In this document: piece after piece, positions 1 to 8,410 of the stretch
Position numbering within the stretch: the first letter of the stretch is position 1
Layout of the letters: each line of letters begins with the position of its first letter
Source of the DNA: Zeimonas arvi
GTDB lineage: Bacteria; Pseudomonadota; Gammaproteobacteria; Burkholderiales; Burkholderiaceae_E
Direction of reading: 5' to 3'
Assembly (NCBI RefSeq): GCF_008039575.1
Contig: NZ_VDUY01000002.1
Location: forward strand, 496,001 to 560,000
Length of the DNA: 64,000 nucleotides
The notes under the pieces: model-generated
What the model saw: the letters and a program-made list of their open reading frames with translations, nothing else
What the model was told of the DNA's origin: nothing
Databases searched by the model: none
Program-made: the position numbers and the translations under genes

Positions 1-831
1 CTCGAGCTGCTCGTCGGCCAGGCCGGCCTGGTCTGCTTCGGCCATGCCGCCTTCTTCGGCATCGGCGCCTACACGGTGACCCTGCTCACGCCGGCCAGCG
101 GCCCGGCCTCGCTGTGGCTCGTCGCCCCGGCGTCGCTGGCCGCGGCGGCGCTGTATGCGCTCGCCGTAGGCGCGCTCTCGCTGCGCACCCGCGGGGTCTA
201 CTTCATCATGATCACGCTGGCCTTCGCGCAGATGGCCTACTTCGTCTTCCACGACACGCCGCTCGGCGGCGGCAGCGATGGCATCTACCTGGACTTCCCG
301 CCCGATGCCTCGATCGGCGGCTGGCGGCCCTTCGACCTGGGTTCCGGCCACACGCTGTACTACGCGACGCTGGCATCGCTGGTCGGCGTCTTCGGCCTGC
401 TCGCCACCGTGCTGCGCAGCCGCTTCGGCCGCGCGCTCGCCGGGATCCGCGTGAACGAGCAGCGGATGCGCGCAACCGGGTTCCCGACCTACGGCTACAA
501 GCTGGCGGCCTTCGTGCTGTCGGCCACGCTCGCCGGGCTGGCCGGATTCCTGCACGCGCTGAAGGACGGCTACGTGAACCCCGAACTGCTCAGCTGGCAC
601 CACAGCGGCGCGGTGCTGCTGATGATCATCCTCGGCGGGCTGGGTCACTTGCGCGGCGCGATGCTCGGCGCGCTGGCCTTCACGATGCTGCAGGAGGCCT
701 TCCAGTCGGACGCCCTGCTCGGCGACTTCGCGCGCCACTGGCAGCTGCCGCTGGGCCTCACGATCATCGCCTTCGTCGCGTTGCTGCCGCGCGGCTTGAT
801 CGGCGCCACCTTGCGCGGAGCACGGCAGTGA
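1..831 (+). CDS. livM: Branched-chain-type ABC transporter permease LivM, 5' truncated by window
   Basis: This is the inner-membrane permease of a LivKHMGF-type ABC importer. The reading frame is open from the first base of the window, so the gene starts upstream; the visible part is 276 codons. The first residues (GQAGLVCFGHAAFFGIGAY) are the conserved LivM loop, and several hydrophobic segments follow, ending in LTIIAFVALLPRGLIG. Its stop overlaps the GTG of the following ATPase, so the two are translationally coupled. The neighbourhood (anaerobic aromatic genes) suggests an aromatic acid such as benzoate as substrate, but nothing in the permease itself proves that. Family assignment is secure; the substrate is inference. 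Confidence 0.9.
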   Translation, partial: LELLVGQAGLVCFGHAAFFGIGAYTVTLLTPASGPASLWLVAPASLAAAALYALAVGALSLRTRGVYFIMITLAFAQMAYFVFHDTPLGGGSDGIYLDFPPDASIGGWRPFDLGSGHTLYYATLASLVGVFGLLATVLRSRFGRALAGIRVNEQRMRATGFPTYGYKLAAFVLSATLAGLAGFLHALKDGYVNPELLSWHHSGAVLLMIILGGLGHLRGAMLGALAFTMLQEAFQSDALLGDFARHWQLPLGLTIIAFVALLPRGLIGATLRGARQ

Positions 832-1573
832 GCGGCGAGGTCCTGCTCGAGGCCGACCGCGTGTCGCTCAGCTTCGGGGGCCTGCGCGCGGTCGACGAGG
901 TGTCGCTCGCGCTCGAGCGCGGCATGCTGCACGCGGTGATCGGCACGAACGGCGCGGGCAAGTCCACGCTGATCAACCTGCTCTCGGGCGAGCTGCGCGC
1001 GAGCGCGGGCCGGGTGAGCCTGCGCGGCCAGGACGTGACTGCCTGGAGCCAGCCCCGGCGCGCCCGGGCCGGCCTGGGCCGCAGTTACCAGCGCAACACG
1101 ATCTTCCCGGAGTTCACGGTCTTCGAGAACTGCCGGCTCAGCGCGCAGGCGCGCCGGCCCCGTCCGTGGGACTGGCTCACGCCCGCCGCGAGCTGCCCGT
1201 TCGCGGGCGGCGCAGCCACCCGAGCGATCGGCATGGCCGGGCTCGACGAGGTCGCCGGGCGACCGGCCGGCACGCTGTCGCACGGCCAGAAACGGCAGCT
1301 CGAGATCGCGATGTGCCTGGCCACCGACCCGCAGGTCCTGCTGCTCGACGAGCCGCTCGCCGGCATGGGCGCCGAGGAGACCGAGCGGATGCTCACGCTC
1401 CTGCGCGAGCTCGTGCCGGGCCACGCGATCATGCTCGTGGAGCACGACATGGATGCGGTGTTCCGGGTCGCCGACCGGATCACCGTGATGGTCAACGGCC
1501 GGGTGATCGCCAGCGACGCGCCGGATGCGGTGCGCGCCAATCCGGAGGTTCAACTCGCCTATCTCGGACACGA

Positions 1574-1577
<4 letters not shown>
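828..1577 (+). CDS. livG: ABC transporter ATP-binding protein LivG
   Basis: Cytoplasmic ATPase of the first branched-chain-type importer, 249 residues, the usual LivG length. Walker A is GTNGAGKST, the signature is LSHGQKRQLEIA, Walker B is VLLLDEPLAGM, and the switch His is in MLVEHDMDAVF. The Walker A variant GTNGAGKS has Thr where Pro is more common. I chose the GTG at 828 because it overlaps the livM stop and because the protein then begins directly at the first beta strand (SGEVLLEADRVSLSFGG). The end overlaps livF by ATGA. It pairs with livF in one heterodimeric ATPase. Confidence 0.9.
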
Positions 1578-2287
<710 letters not shown>

Positions 2288-2713
2288 GGCGGCCGCGGCG
2301 GCGGACAGCCTGAGCATCGTCGAGATGGAGATCGATCCCAGGATCGCCTTCGCGTGCTCGTCGATCTCGGCCAGCACGCCGCCCAGGGCCGCGCCGACGG
2401 GGGTCAGGTCGCCCTGCTCGCGACGCTCGGCGGACGGCGCCGCGAAGTCCTCGAACAACTGGATCACGTCGAGCAGGGTGAGCCGCCGCGCGTTGCCGGT
2501 GAAGCGGTAGCCGCCGCCCACGCCCCTTACCGACTCCACGATTCCCGAGCGGGCGAGTTCGGACAGCACCTTGGCCAGGTGGTGCGGCGAGACCCCGTAC
2601 TTCTCGGCGATCTCGGCCGCGGGAATGTGGCGATCAGGAGCCGCCGCGAACTCGATGACGCTGTAGAGCGCCAGCGAGGTGTTCTTCTGCAGCCTCATCG
2701 TGCGGTCCGGCGC

Positions 2714-3205
2714 TCAGTCATCGAGGTCCATCTCGAGCGGGATGAACGGTCCGGTCCGCATGCCCTGGCTGCGGAAGAAGGAAAGGATCAGCACGTTGTC
2801 CCGGGAGAGCATCGTGCGCAGCTTGCGCACGCCCGAGGCACGCAGGCCCTCGCAAAGCACGTCCAGCATGCGGGACGCGACGCCGCGCTGGCGGTACTCG
2901 GGCTGCACGTCGATCGCGAACACCCATCCGCAGGGCGGCGCGCCGAACTCCCAGTCTCGGACCTCGCCGATGACGAAGCCCACCACCTGCCCGTCGCACT
3001 CGGCCACCAGGAACTGCCGCTCCGGGCGGCTGCCGGCGCCGTAGCGGTGGAAGACAGAATGCCAGTAGTCGTCCTTCTCGATGCCGGTCACCGTCGCATC
3101 GATCCCGATCACCCGCTCGAGATCGGTGCGGCGCGCCTTGCGCACCGACACTTCCCCCGTCTTCCCGCGGGCCCTTCGATCCGTTCCCCCTGCCGACATC
3201 GCCAC
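2714..3205 (-). CDS. GNAT-family N-acetyltransferase (possible BadL-like)
   Basis: A single GNAT acetyltransferase domain of up to 163 residues. Strand 4 and the acetyl-CoA loop read VFAIDVQPEYRQRGVASRML; the last position of the usual Q/R-x-x-G-x-G/A motif is Ala. It ends near the Rrf2 gene (15-base gap), so the two are probably co-transcribed. A GNAT enzyme (BadL) acetylating aminobenzoates is linked to control of anaerobic benzoate genes in R. palustris, which makes a small-molecule signalling role possible here; the substrate cannot be read from sequence. The start is uncertain: ATG at 3205 has a weak AAGG ahead, while GTG codons at 3151 and 3145 follow a run of G and begin closer to the domain (VRKARRTDL). 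Confidence 0.75.
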   Translation of the reverse strand: MAMSAGGTDRRARGKTGEVSVRKARRTDLERVIGIDATVTGIEKDDYWHSVFHRYGAGSRPERQFLVAECDGQVVGFVIGEVRDWEFGAPPCGWVFAIDVQPEYRQRGVASRMLDVLCEGLRASGVRKLRTMLSRDNVLILSFFRSQGMRTGPFIPLEMDLDD

Positions 3206-3213
3206 CGTGGACC

Positions 3214-3227
3214 TTGATCAGGATCAA
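3214..3227 (+). promoter_or_regulatory. FNR/Anr-type box upstream of livK
   Basis: TTGATCAGGATCAA is a perfect match to the FNR consensus TTGAT-N4-ATCAA. With its centre (3220.5) placed at -41.5, the start point would be near 3262 and the -10 hexamer at 3250-3255, which reads CAGAAT. This is class II FNR geometry for rightward transcription into livK. The box lies only 9 bases from the GNAT ATG on the other strand, so it may also affect that gene. An FNR box implies induction when oxygen is low. Confidence 0.75.
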
Positions 3228-3236
3228 ATCAATAAT

Positions 3237-3255
3237 CGTATTATCGTACCAGAAT
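3237..3255 (+). promoter_or_regulatory. GTAT-N4-GTACC palindrome next to the livK -10
   Basis: CGTATTATCGTACC at 3237-3250 is an imperfect version of the GGTAT-N4-ATACC palindrome that also occurs before the hemerythrin gene and before bcrC. It is followed directly by AGAAT, so it abuts or overlaps the putative -10 (CAGAAT, 3250-3255) and would block RNA polymerase if occupied. Its centre is 23 bases from the centre of the FNR box. The 200-base stretch from here to livK holds the leader and RBS (CAGGAG) and no other gene that I can support. Confidence 0.55.
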
Positions 3256-3457
3256 GCGCCAAAAGACACTGGACGATCGGTGACCCACCTGGAGGCGATC
3301 ACCGACGCGGAGGATACCGGAACCACCCCGTCCGGACACGCATGCGAATGAGCTTGCGCGCGAAGGCCGGCGGGGCCGGTGACTGGATTCGGATCGAAGC
3401 TGTGCCACAGCGGCGGCCCCGCACCCGGAGCCGCCGAGAACGATCAGGAGACAACAC

Positions 3458-4624
3458 ATGCGTTCGTCTGGGAACTTCCGTATCGCCTTGCGCATCGCGG
3501 GCGCCGCCCTGTCCGCCACCCTGCTCGCCCCCGCGTCCGTCGTCGCCCAGGAGCCGATACGAGTCGGCGCCTTCCTGGCCGCGACCGGCCCCGCCTCGTT
3601 CCTCGGCGATCCCGAGCAGAAGACACTCGAGATGTACGTCGAACGACTCAACGCCGCGGGCGGCGTGCTGGGACGCAAGCTTCAGCTGTTCGCCTACGAC
3701 AGCGGCGGCGATGCCGAGAAGGCGCGCACCTTCACGAAACGCCTGATCGAGCAGGACAAGGTCGACGTGATCGTGGGCGGCTCGACCACCGGCGAGACGA
3801 TGGCCGCGGTGCCGCTGGTCGAGCAGGCGCAGGTGCCGTTCATCTCGCTGGCGGGCGCGGTGGTCATCATCGAGCCGGTCAAGAAGTGGGTCTTCAAGAC
3901 ACCGCACACCGACCGGATGGCCTGCGAGAAGATCTTCACCGACATGAACGCGCGCAAGCTGAGCAAGCTCGCACTGATCTCCGGCGCGGGCGGCTTCGAC
4001 CGCTCGCTGCGCGCGCAGTGCCTGGCCGTCGCGCCGAAGTTCGGCATCGAGATCGTCGCCGACGAGAGCTACGGCGCCGCGGACACCGACATGACGGCCC
4101 AGCTCACGAAGATCAAGAGCGTGCCCGGCGTGCAGGCGGTCATGAACTGCGGGTTCGGCCAGGGGCCTGCGATCGTCACCAGGAACTACCGCCAGATCGG
4201 CCTCACGCTGCCGCTCTACCAGTCGCACGGCGTGGCGTCCAAGGAGTACGTGAAGCTCTCCGGCGGCGCCGCCGAGGCCGTTCGGCTGCCGGCGGCCGCG
4301 CTGCTGGTCGGCCACCTGCTGGCCGACAACGATCCGCAGAAGTCCGTCGTGGTCGACTACAAGCGCGATTACGAGGAGCGCTTCAAGTCCGACGTCTCGA
4401 CCTTCGGCGGCCATGCCTACGACGGGCTGATGATCGCGATCGAGGCGATCAAGCGCGCCGGCAGCAGCGACCGCGCCAAGGTGCGCGACGAGATCGAGAA
4501 GACGAAGGGCTACGTCGGCACCGGCGGGGTGGTCAACATGTCGCCGACCGACCACATGGGCCTCGACCTCACCGCGTTCAGGATGCTCGAGATCCGCAAC
4601 GGCGACTGGGTGCTGGTTCAGTAG
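3458..4624 (+). CDS. livK: ABC transporter substrate-binding protein, LivK type
   Basis: Periplasmic binding protein of the second importer, 388 residues. A signal peptide is visible (basic RSSGNFRIALR, hydrophobic core, likely cleavage at VVAQ). The mature part starts EPIRVGAFLAATGPASFLGD and has the type I periplasmic fold pattern (VDVIVGGSTTGETMAAVPL, FGGHAYDGLMIAIEAI). This subfamily includes binding proteins for aromatic acids as well as amino acids. It is the first gene of a five-gene transporter operon that runs without break into the thioesterase and padBCD genes, so phenylacetate is the most sensible guess for its ligand. The ATG at 3458 follows CAGGAG at suitable distance. Confidence 0.9.
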   Translation: MRSSGNFRIALRIAGAALSATLLAPASVVAQEPIRVGAFLAATGPASFLGDPEQKTLEMYVERLNAAGGVLGRKLQLFAYDSGGDAEKARTFTKRLIEQDKVDVIVGGSTTGETMAAVPLVEQAQVPFISLAGAVVIIEPVKKWVFKTPHTDRMACEKIFTDMNARKLSKLALISGAGGFDRSLRAQCLAVAPKFGIEIVADESYGAADTDMTAQLTKIKSVPGVQAVMNCGFGQGPAIVTRNYRQIGLTLPLYQSHGVASKEYVKLSGGAAEAVRLPAAALLVGHLLADNDPQKSVVVDYKRDYEERFKSDVSTFGGHAYDGLMIAIEAIKRAGSSDRAKVRDEIEKTKGYVGTGGVVNMSPTDHMGLDLTAFRMLEIRNGDWVLVQ

Positions 4625-4656
4625 GCGCGAGACGGCTGGGCGCGCAGGAGCTGGTC

Positions 4657-5532
4657 GTGGGAGGACAATGGCTCCAGTTCGTCGCCGGCGGCCTGACCGC
4701 CGGCGCGATCTACGCCCTGGTCGCGCTCGGCTTCTCGATCATCTTCAACGCGAGCCGGGTGATCAACTTCGCCCAGGGCGAGTTCGTCATGATCGGCGGC
4801 ATGAGCGCCGTGTCGCTGGTCGCGGCCGGCGCGCCGATGCCGGTCGCCCTCGGCGGGGCGGTGCTGGTCGCCGCCGTCATCGGCCTGCTGCTCGAACGAC
4901 TCGCGGTCGGGCGCGCCCGCAATGCCGACGTGGTCACGCTCATCATCATCACGATCGGTGCGTCGATCTTCCTTCGCGGCCTGGCCCAGCTGGTCTGGGA
5001 CAAGCGGATCCACGCACTGGCGCCGCTGTCCGGCGATGTCCCGATCTCCTTCTTCGGCGCCACGATCCTGCCGCAGGGCCTCTGGGTGATCGGCGTCACC
5101 GTGGCGATCGTCGCCCTGCTCTCGTGGTTCTTCCGCCGGACCCTGCTCGGCAAGGCGATGCTGGCCACCGCACACAACCGCACCGCAGCGCAGCTGGTGG
5201 GCATCGACGTGCGCGCCGTCCTGTTCGCCAGCTTCGGTCTGGCCGCTGGACTCGGCGCGATCGCCGGCGTCCTCATCGCGCCGATCACCTTCACGTCCTA
5301 CGACGCCGGGATCATGCTCGGCCTGAAGGGCTTCGCCGCGGCGATCCTGGGCGGGCTGGGCAGCTTTCCCGGGGCGATCGCCGGCGGTCTGCTGCTCGGC
5401 CTTCTCGAGAGCCTGGGCGCCGGCTACCTGTCCTCGGCCTACAAGGACGTGATCGCCTTCGTGATCATCCTCGCAGTCCTCTTCGTCAGACCCGATGGGA
5501 TCCTTGGTGCAATCCGCAGCGAGCGCGTCTGA
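4657..5532 (+). CDS. livH: ABC transporter permease LivH
   Basis: Inner-membrane permease of the second importer, 291 residues, the usual LivH length. Motifs include GLTAGAIYALVALGFSIIFN, INFAQGEFVMIGG and the C-terminal GLGSFPGAIAGGLLLGLLE. I place the start at GTG 4657 because AGGAG at 4646-4650 lies 6 bases ahead of it and the first residues (VGGQWLQFVAGG) lead straight into the first membrane helix; the frame is open much further upstream but that part overlaps livK. It forms the translocation pore with LivM. The end overlaps the following gene by 38 bases. Confidence 0.9.
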   Translation: MGGQWLQFVAGGLTAGAIYALVALGFSIIFNASRVINFAQGEFVMIGGMSAVSLVAAGAPMPVALGGAVLVAAVIGLLLERLAVGRARNADVVTLIIITIGASIFLRGLAQLVWDKRIHALAPLSGDVPISFFGATILPQGLWVIGVTVAIVALLSWFFRRTLLGKAMLATAHNRTAAQLVGIDVRAVLFASFGLAAGLGAIAGVLIAPITFTSYDAGIMLGLKGFAAAILGGLGSFPGAIAGGLLLGLLESLGAGYLSSAYKDVIAFVIILAVLFVRPDGILGAIRSERV

Positions 5533-6493
5533 TCGCCGGCGCTCCGGCGCGCGCCTCTGGGCGTCGCCCCGCAGCCGCGGGCTCGCCGCGCTCGCACTGG
5601 TCGTCGCGCTGGCGCCGCTGGGGTTGGTCAACGACTACCTCTACGACATCGCGATCCTGGTCGGCCTGAACGCGATCGTCTGCGTGGGACTGAACCTGCT
5701 GATCGGCTATGCCGGCCAGATCAGCCTCGGCCACGCGGGCTTCTTCGGCCTCGGCGCCTACGGGTCCGCCCTGCTGTGCGCGCACTACGGCGTTCCGCCG
5801 CTCGCCGCGCTGGCGCTCGCCACGGCCGCCGTCAGCCTGCTCGCCTTCGCGGTCGGGCGCCCGATCCTGCGGCTCAAGGGCCACTACCTCGCGATGGCCA
5901 CGCTGGGGATGGGCGTCATCGTGTCGATCGTCCTGGCCAACGAGGACCGCGTCACCGGTGGGCCCGACGGCATGCCGGTGCCCCCGCTCACCGTGTTCGG
6001 CCACGCGCTGCAGGGCGAGCAGGCCTGGTACTGGCTGGTCGGCGCATGCCTGATCGTCGTCGTGTGGCTCGCCCTGAACCTGATCGATTCGCCTGCGGGC
6101 CGCGCCCTGCGCGCGCTGCACGGCTCCGAGGTCGCGGCCGAGGTGGTCGGGATCGACAGCGCGCGGCGCAAGCTCGAGGTCTTCGTGCTCTCGGCAGTGT
6201 TCGCAGCGCTGGCCGGCGGCCTGACGGCCTTCTACAGCGGCTTCGTCACGCCGGCCAAGGCCTCGTTCCTGCACTCGGTCGAGCTGGTCACCATGGTCGT
6301 CTTCGGCGGCATGGCGTCGACCTTCGGCGCGGTGGTGGGCGCCGCGGTGCTGACCATCCTTCCGCAGGCGCTCACCGTGGTCAAGGAATACGAGATGGTC
6401 GTGCTGGGCGCGGTGATGATGGCCACGATGATCTTCTTCCCGCGCGGCGCGGTCCCCACCATCGAGGCCTGGCTTCGACGGAGGCGTCCATGA
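5495..6493 (+). CDS. livM: ABC transporter permease LivM
   Basis: Second permease of the importer, up to 332 residues. The conserved loop GYAGQISLGHAGFFGLGAYG is present, as is the C-terminal PQALTVVKEYEMVVLGAVMM segment and FFPRG. The first 30 residues are polar and basic (SDRRRSGARLWASPRSRG), a short cytoplasmic tail. ATG 5495 overlaps livH by 38 bases; TTG 5504 and GTG 5507 are alternative starts in the same frame. The end overlaps livG by ATGA. The protein is a paralogue of the truncated permease at the start of the window. Confidence 0.88.
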   Translation: MGSLVQSAASASDRRRSGARLWASPRSRGLAALALVVALAPLGLVNDYLYDIAILVGLNAIVCVGLNLLIGYAGQISLGHAGFFGLGAYGSALLCAHYGVPPLAALALATAAVSLLAFAVGRPILRLKGHYLAMATLGMGVIVSIVLANEDRVTGGPDGMPVPPLTVFGHALQGEQAWYWLVGACLIVVVWLALNLIDSPAGRALRALHGSEVAAEVVGIDSARRKLEVFVLSAVFAALAGGLTAFYSGFVTPAKASFLHSVELVTMVVFGGMASTFGAVVGAAVLTILPQALTVVKEYEMVVLGAVMMATMIFFPRGAVPTIEAWLRRRRP

Positions 6494-7278
6494 GCGGGCT
6501 GCAGGCGAGCGGGCTGTCGCGCGTGTTCGGCGGCATCCACGCGGTGCAGGACCTGAGCTTCGCGGTCCCTCACGGGATCGTGCAGTCGATCATCGGTCCG
6601 AACGGGGCCGGCAAGACCACCCTGCTCAATCTGCTGACCGGCATCTACCGGCCGAGTTCCGGCGCGATCGCGCTCGACGGCCGGACGCTGTCCGGCCTTC
6701 CGACGCATCGCTTCGCGGCGGCGGGCATCGGCCGCACCTTCCAGAACCTCCAGGTCTTCTTCAACATGAGCGCGCTCGAGAATGTCATGACCGGGCGCCA
6801 CCTGCACGAACGTTGCGGCCTGCTGGGCAATCTCGTGCGCACGCCCGCCCGGCGCCGCGACGAGCAGGCGTGCCGCGCCCTCGCGCGCGAACTGCTCGAG
6901 TTCGTCGGGCTCGCGGCCTATGCCGACGCCAACGCCGATGCGATGCCCTACGGCGCGCTGAAGCGGCTCGAGATCGCGCGCGCGCTGGCCGGCGAGCCGC
7001 GCATCCTGCTGCTCGACGAGCCGGCGGCCGGCCTGAATCCGACCGAGTCCGCCGAGATCGCCGGGCTGATACGCCGCCTGTGCCGCAACGGGACGACGAT
7101 CGTCCTCGTCGAGCACAACATGAAGCTGGTGATGGGCGTGTCCGACCGCATCCTGGTGCTCGACCATGGCCGCGTGCTCAGCGAGGGCGACGCCGACCGG
7201 GTGTCGCGCGATCCGCGCGTCATCGAGGCCTATCTCGGCTCAGTCGAAGCGACGGAGGCGCCCCATGCTCGAGGTTGA
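6490..7278 (+). CDS. livG: ABC transporter ATP-binding protein LivG
   Basis: ATPase of the second importer, 262 residues. Walker A is GPNGAGKTT, the Q loop follows in GIGRTFQNLQVF, and Walker B is ILLLDEPAAGLNP with VLVEHNMKLVM as switch. The signature region reads MPYGALKRLEIARAL, with YGALKR in place of the common YGQQRR; this variant is frequent in LivG proteins. The start overlaps the livM stop by ATGA. It works with LivF as the nucleotide-binding pair. Confidence 0.9.
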   Translation: MSGLQASGLSRVFGGIHAVQDLSFAVPHGIVQSIIGPNGAGKTTLLNLLTGIYRPSSGAIALDGRTLSGLPTHRFAAAGIGRTFQNLQVFFNMSALENVMTGRHLHERCGLLGNLVRTPARRRDEQACRALARELLEFVGLAAYADANADAMPYGALKRLEIARALAGEPRILLLDEPAAGLNPTESAEIAGLIRRLCRNGTTIVLVEHNMKLVMGVSDRILVLDHGRVLSEGDADRVSRDPRVIEAYLGSVEATEAPHARG

Positions 7279-7966
7279 GGCCCTGAGCAGCCGCTACGGG
7301 CGGATCACCGCCCTTCACGAGGTCAGCCTTCGCGTGGACGGCGGCGAGCTGGTGGCGCTGGTCGGCGCCAACGGGGCCGGCAAGTCCACGCTGCTGCGCG
7401 CACTCTCCGGGGTCCAGCCGGTCTCGGGCGGCAGCATCCGCTTCGAGGGCAGCGACGTCACCCGGCGTTCACCGCGCTCCCGGGTGCAGATGGGCATCGT
7501 GCAGGTGCCGGAAGGTCGCCAGGTGTTCACGCCGCTCAGCGTGGAAGACAACCTGCGCCTGGGCGCCTTCGTGCGCCCGCCGGGCGAGGCCGAGGAGAGC
7601 CTGGCGCGGGTCTACGGGCTGTTCCCGATCCTGGCCGGGAAGCGGCGCGAGGCGGCCGGCACGCTGTCGGGCGGCCAGCAGCAGATGCTCGCGATCGGCC
7701 GCGCGCTGATGGCCCGCCCCCGCCTGCTGCTGCTGGACGAGCCGAGCATGGGCCTCGCCCCGCGGCTGGTCGCCGAGATCTTCGCGACGATCCGCGCGCT
7801 GCGCGAGGCCGCCACGACCATCCTGCTGGTCGACCAGAACGCCCGCGCCGCCCTGTCGATCGCCGACCGCGCCTACGTGCTCGAGGTCGGGCGGGTGGCG
7901 CTGGCCGGCCGCGGCAGCGAGCTGCTCGACGACGACGCGGTCCGCCAGGCCTATCTCGGGCTCTGA
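7265..7966 (+). CDS. livF: ABC transporter ATP-binding protein LivF
   Basis: Last transporter gene of the second set, 233 residues. Walker A GANGAGKST, signature LSGGQQQMLAIGRAL, Walker B LLLLDEPSMGLAP, switch LLVDQNARAAL. The ATG at 7265 lies 14 bases inside livG, and the protein then begins MLEVEALSSRYG, the normal LivF start. A 39-base gap with GGAGGAGAG follows before the thioesterase gene, so transcription is likely to continue into the phenylacetate genes. Confidence 0.9.
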   Translation: MLEVEALSSRYGRITALHEVSLRVDGGELVALVGANGAGKSTLLRALSGVQPVSGGSIRFEGSDVTRRSPRSRVQMGIVQVPEGRQVFTPLSVEDNLRLGAFVRPPGEAEESLARVYGLFPILAGKRREAAGTLSGGQQQMLAIGRALMARPRLLLLDEPSMGLAPRLVAEIFATIRALREAATTILLVDQNARAALSIADRAYVLEVGRVALAGRGSELLDDDAVRQAYLGL

Positions 7967-8005
7967 GCGACCAGGACACCCCACCGACCCACGGAGGAGA
8001 GAACG

Positions 8006-8410
8006 ATGAAACCCTCGCTGGCGAAAGGCGCAGCCCGCACGGTGAAGCTCACCGTCGACCGCGGCCGCACGATCGACTTCATGGGCGAGGCGGCCCGCGT
8101 GTACGCCACGCCGATGCTCGTGCTCGACCTCGAGGTGGCCTGCCGCGAACTGCTCCTCGAGCACCTCGACGCGGGCGAGGACTCGGTGGGCACCCGCGTC
8201 GAGCTCGATCACCTGGCGGCCACGCTGCTCGGCATGACGGTCGAGCTGACGGTGACGATCGCCTCGATCGATGGCCGGTCGGTGGCGTTCGAGTTCACCG
8301 GCAGCGACGGCATCGACACGATCTGCCGAGGCCGTCACCACCGCTTCGTGGTGGACGTGGCCAAGACCGCCGAGCGGCTCGCGGCCAAGGCCAGGAAGGC
8401 CGGGCTATGA
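8006..8410 (+). CDS. FlK-like hotdog-fold acyl-CoA thioesterase
   Basis: A 134-residue hotdog-fold protein resembling fluoroacetyl-CoA thioesterase FlK. The three catalytic residues of FlK (Thr42, Glu50, His76) have counterparts here at Thr35, Glu43 and His69, with exactly the same 8- and 26-residue spacings (ATPMLVLDLE, LDHLAAT). The gene follows livF by 39 bases and overlaps padB by ATGA, so it belongs to the phenylacetyl-CoA oxidation operon. A plausible job is hydrolysis of phenylglyoxylyl-CoA or recovery of CoA from dead-end thioesters; that is inference from position. A strong GGAGGAG precedes the ATG. Confidence 0.78.
   Translation: MKPSLAKGAARTVKLTVDRGRTIDFMGEAARVYATPMLVLDLEVACRELLLEHLDAGEDSVGTRVELDHLAATLLGMTVELTVTIASIDGRSVAFEFTGSDGIDTICRGRHHRFVVDVAKTAERLAAKARKAGL

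Noticed and set aside
3263-3457. Possible riboswitch in the livK leader
   Set aside because: A CGGTGA/TCACCG pair can be drawn, but no known riboswitch core was recognised.
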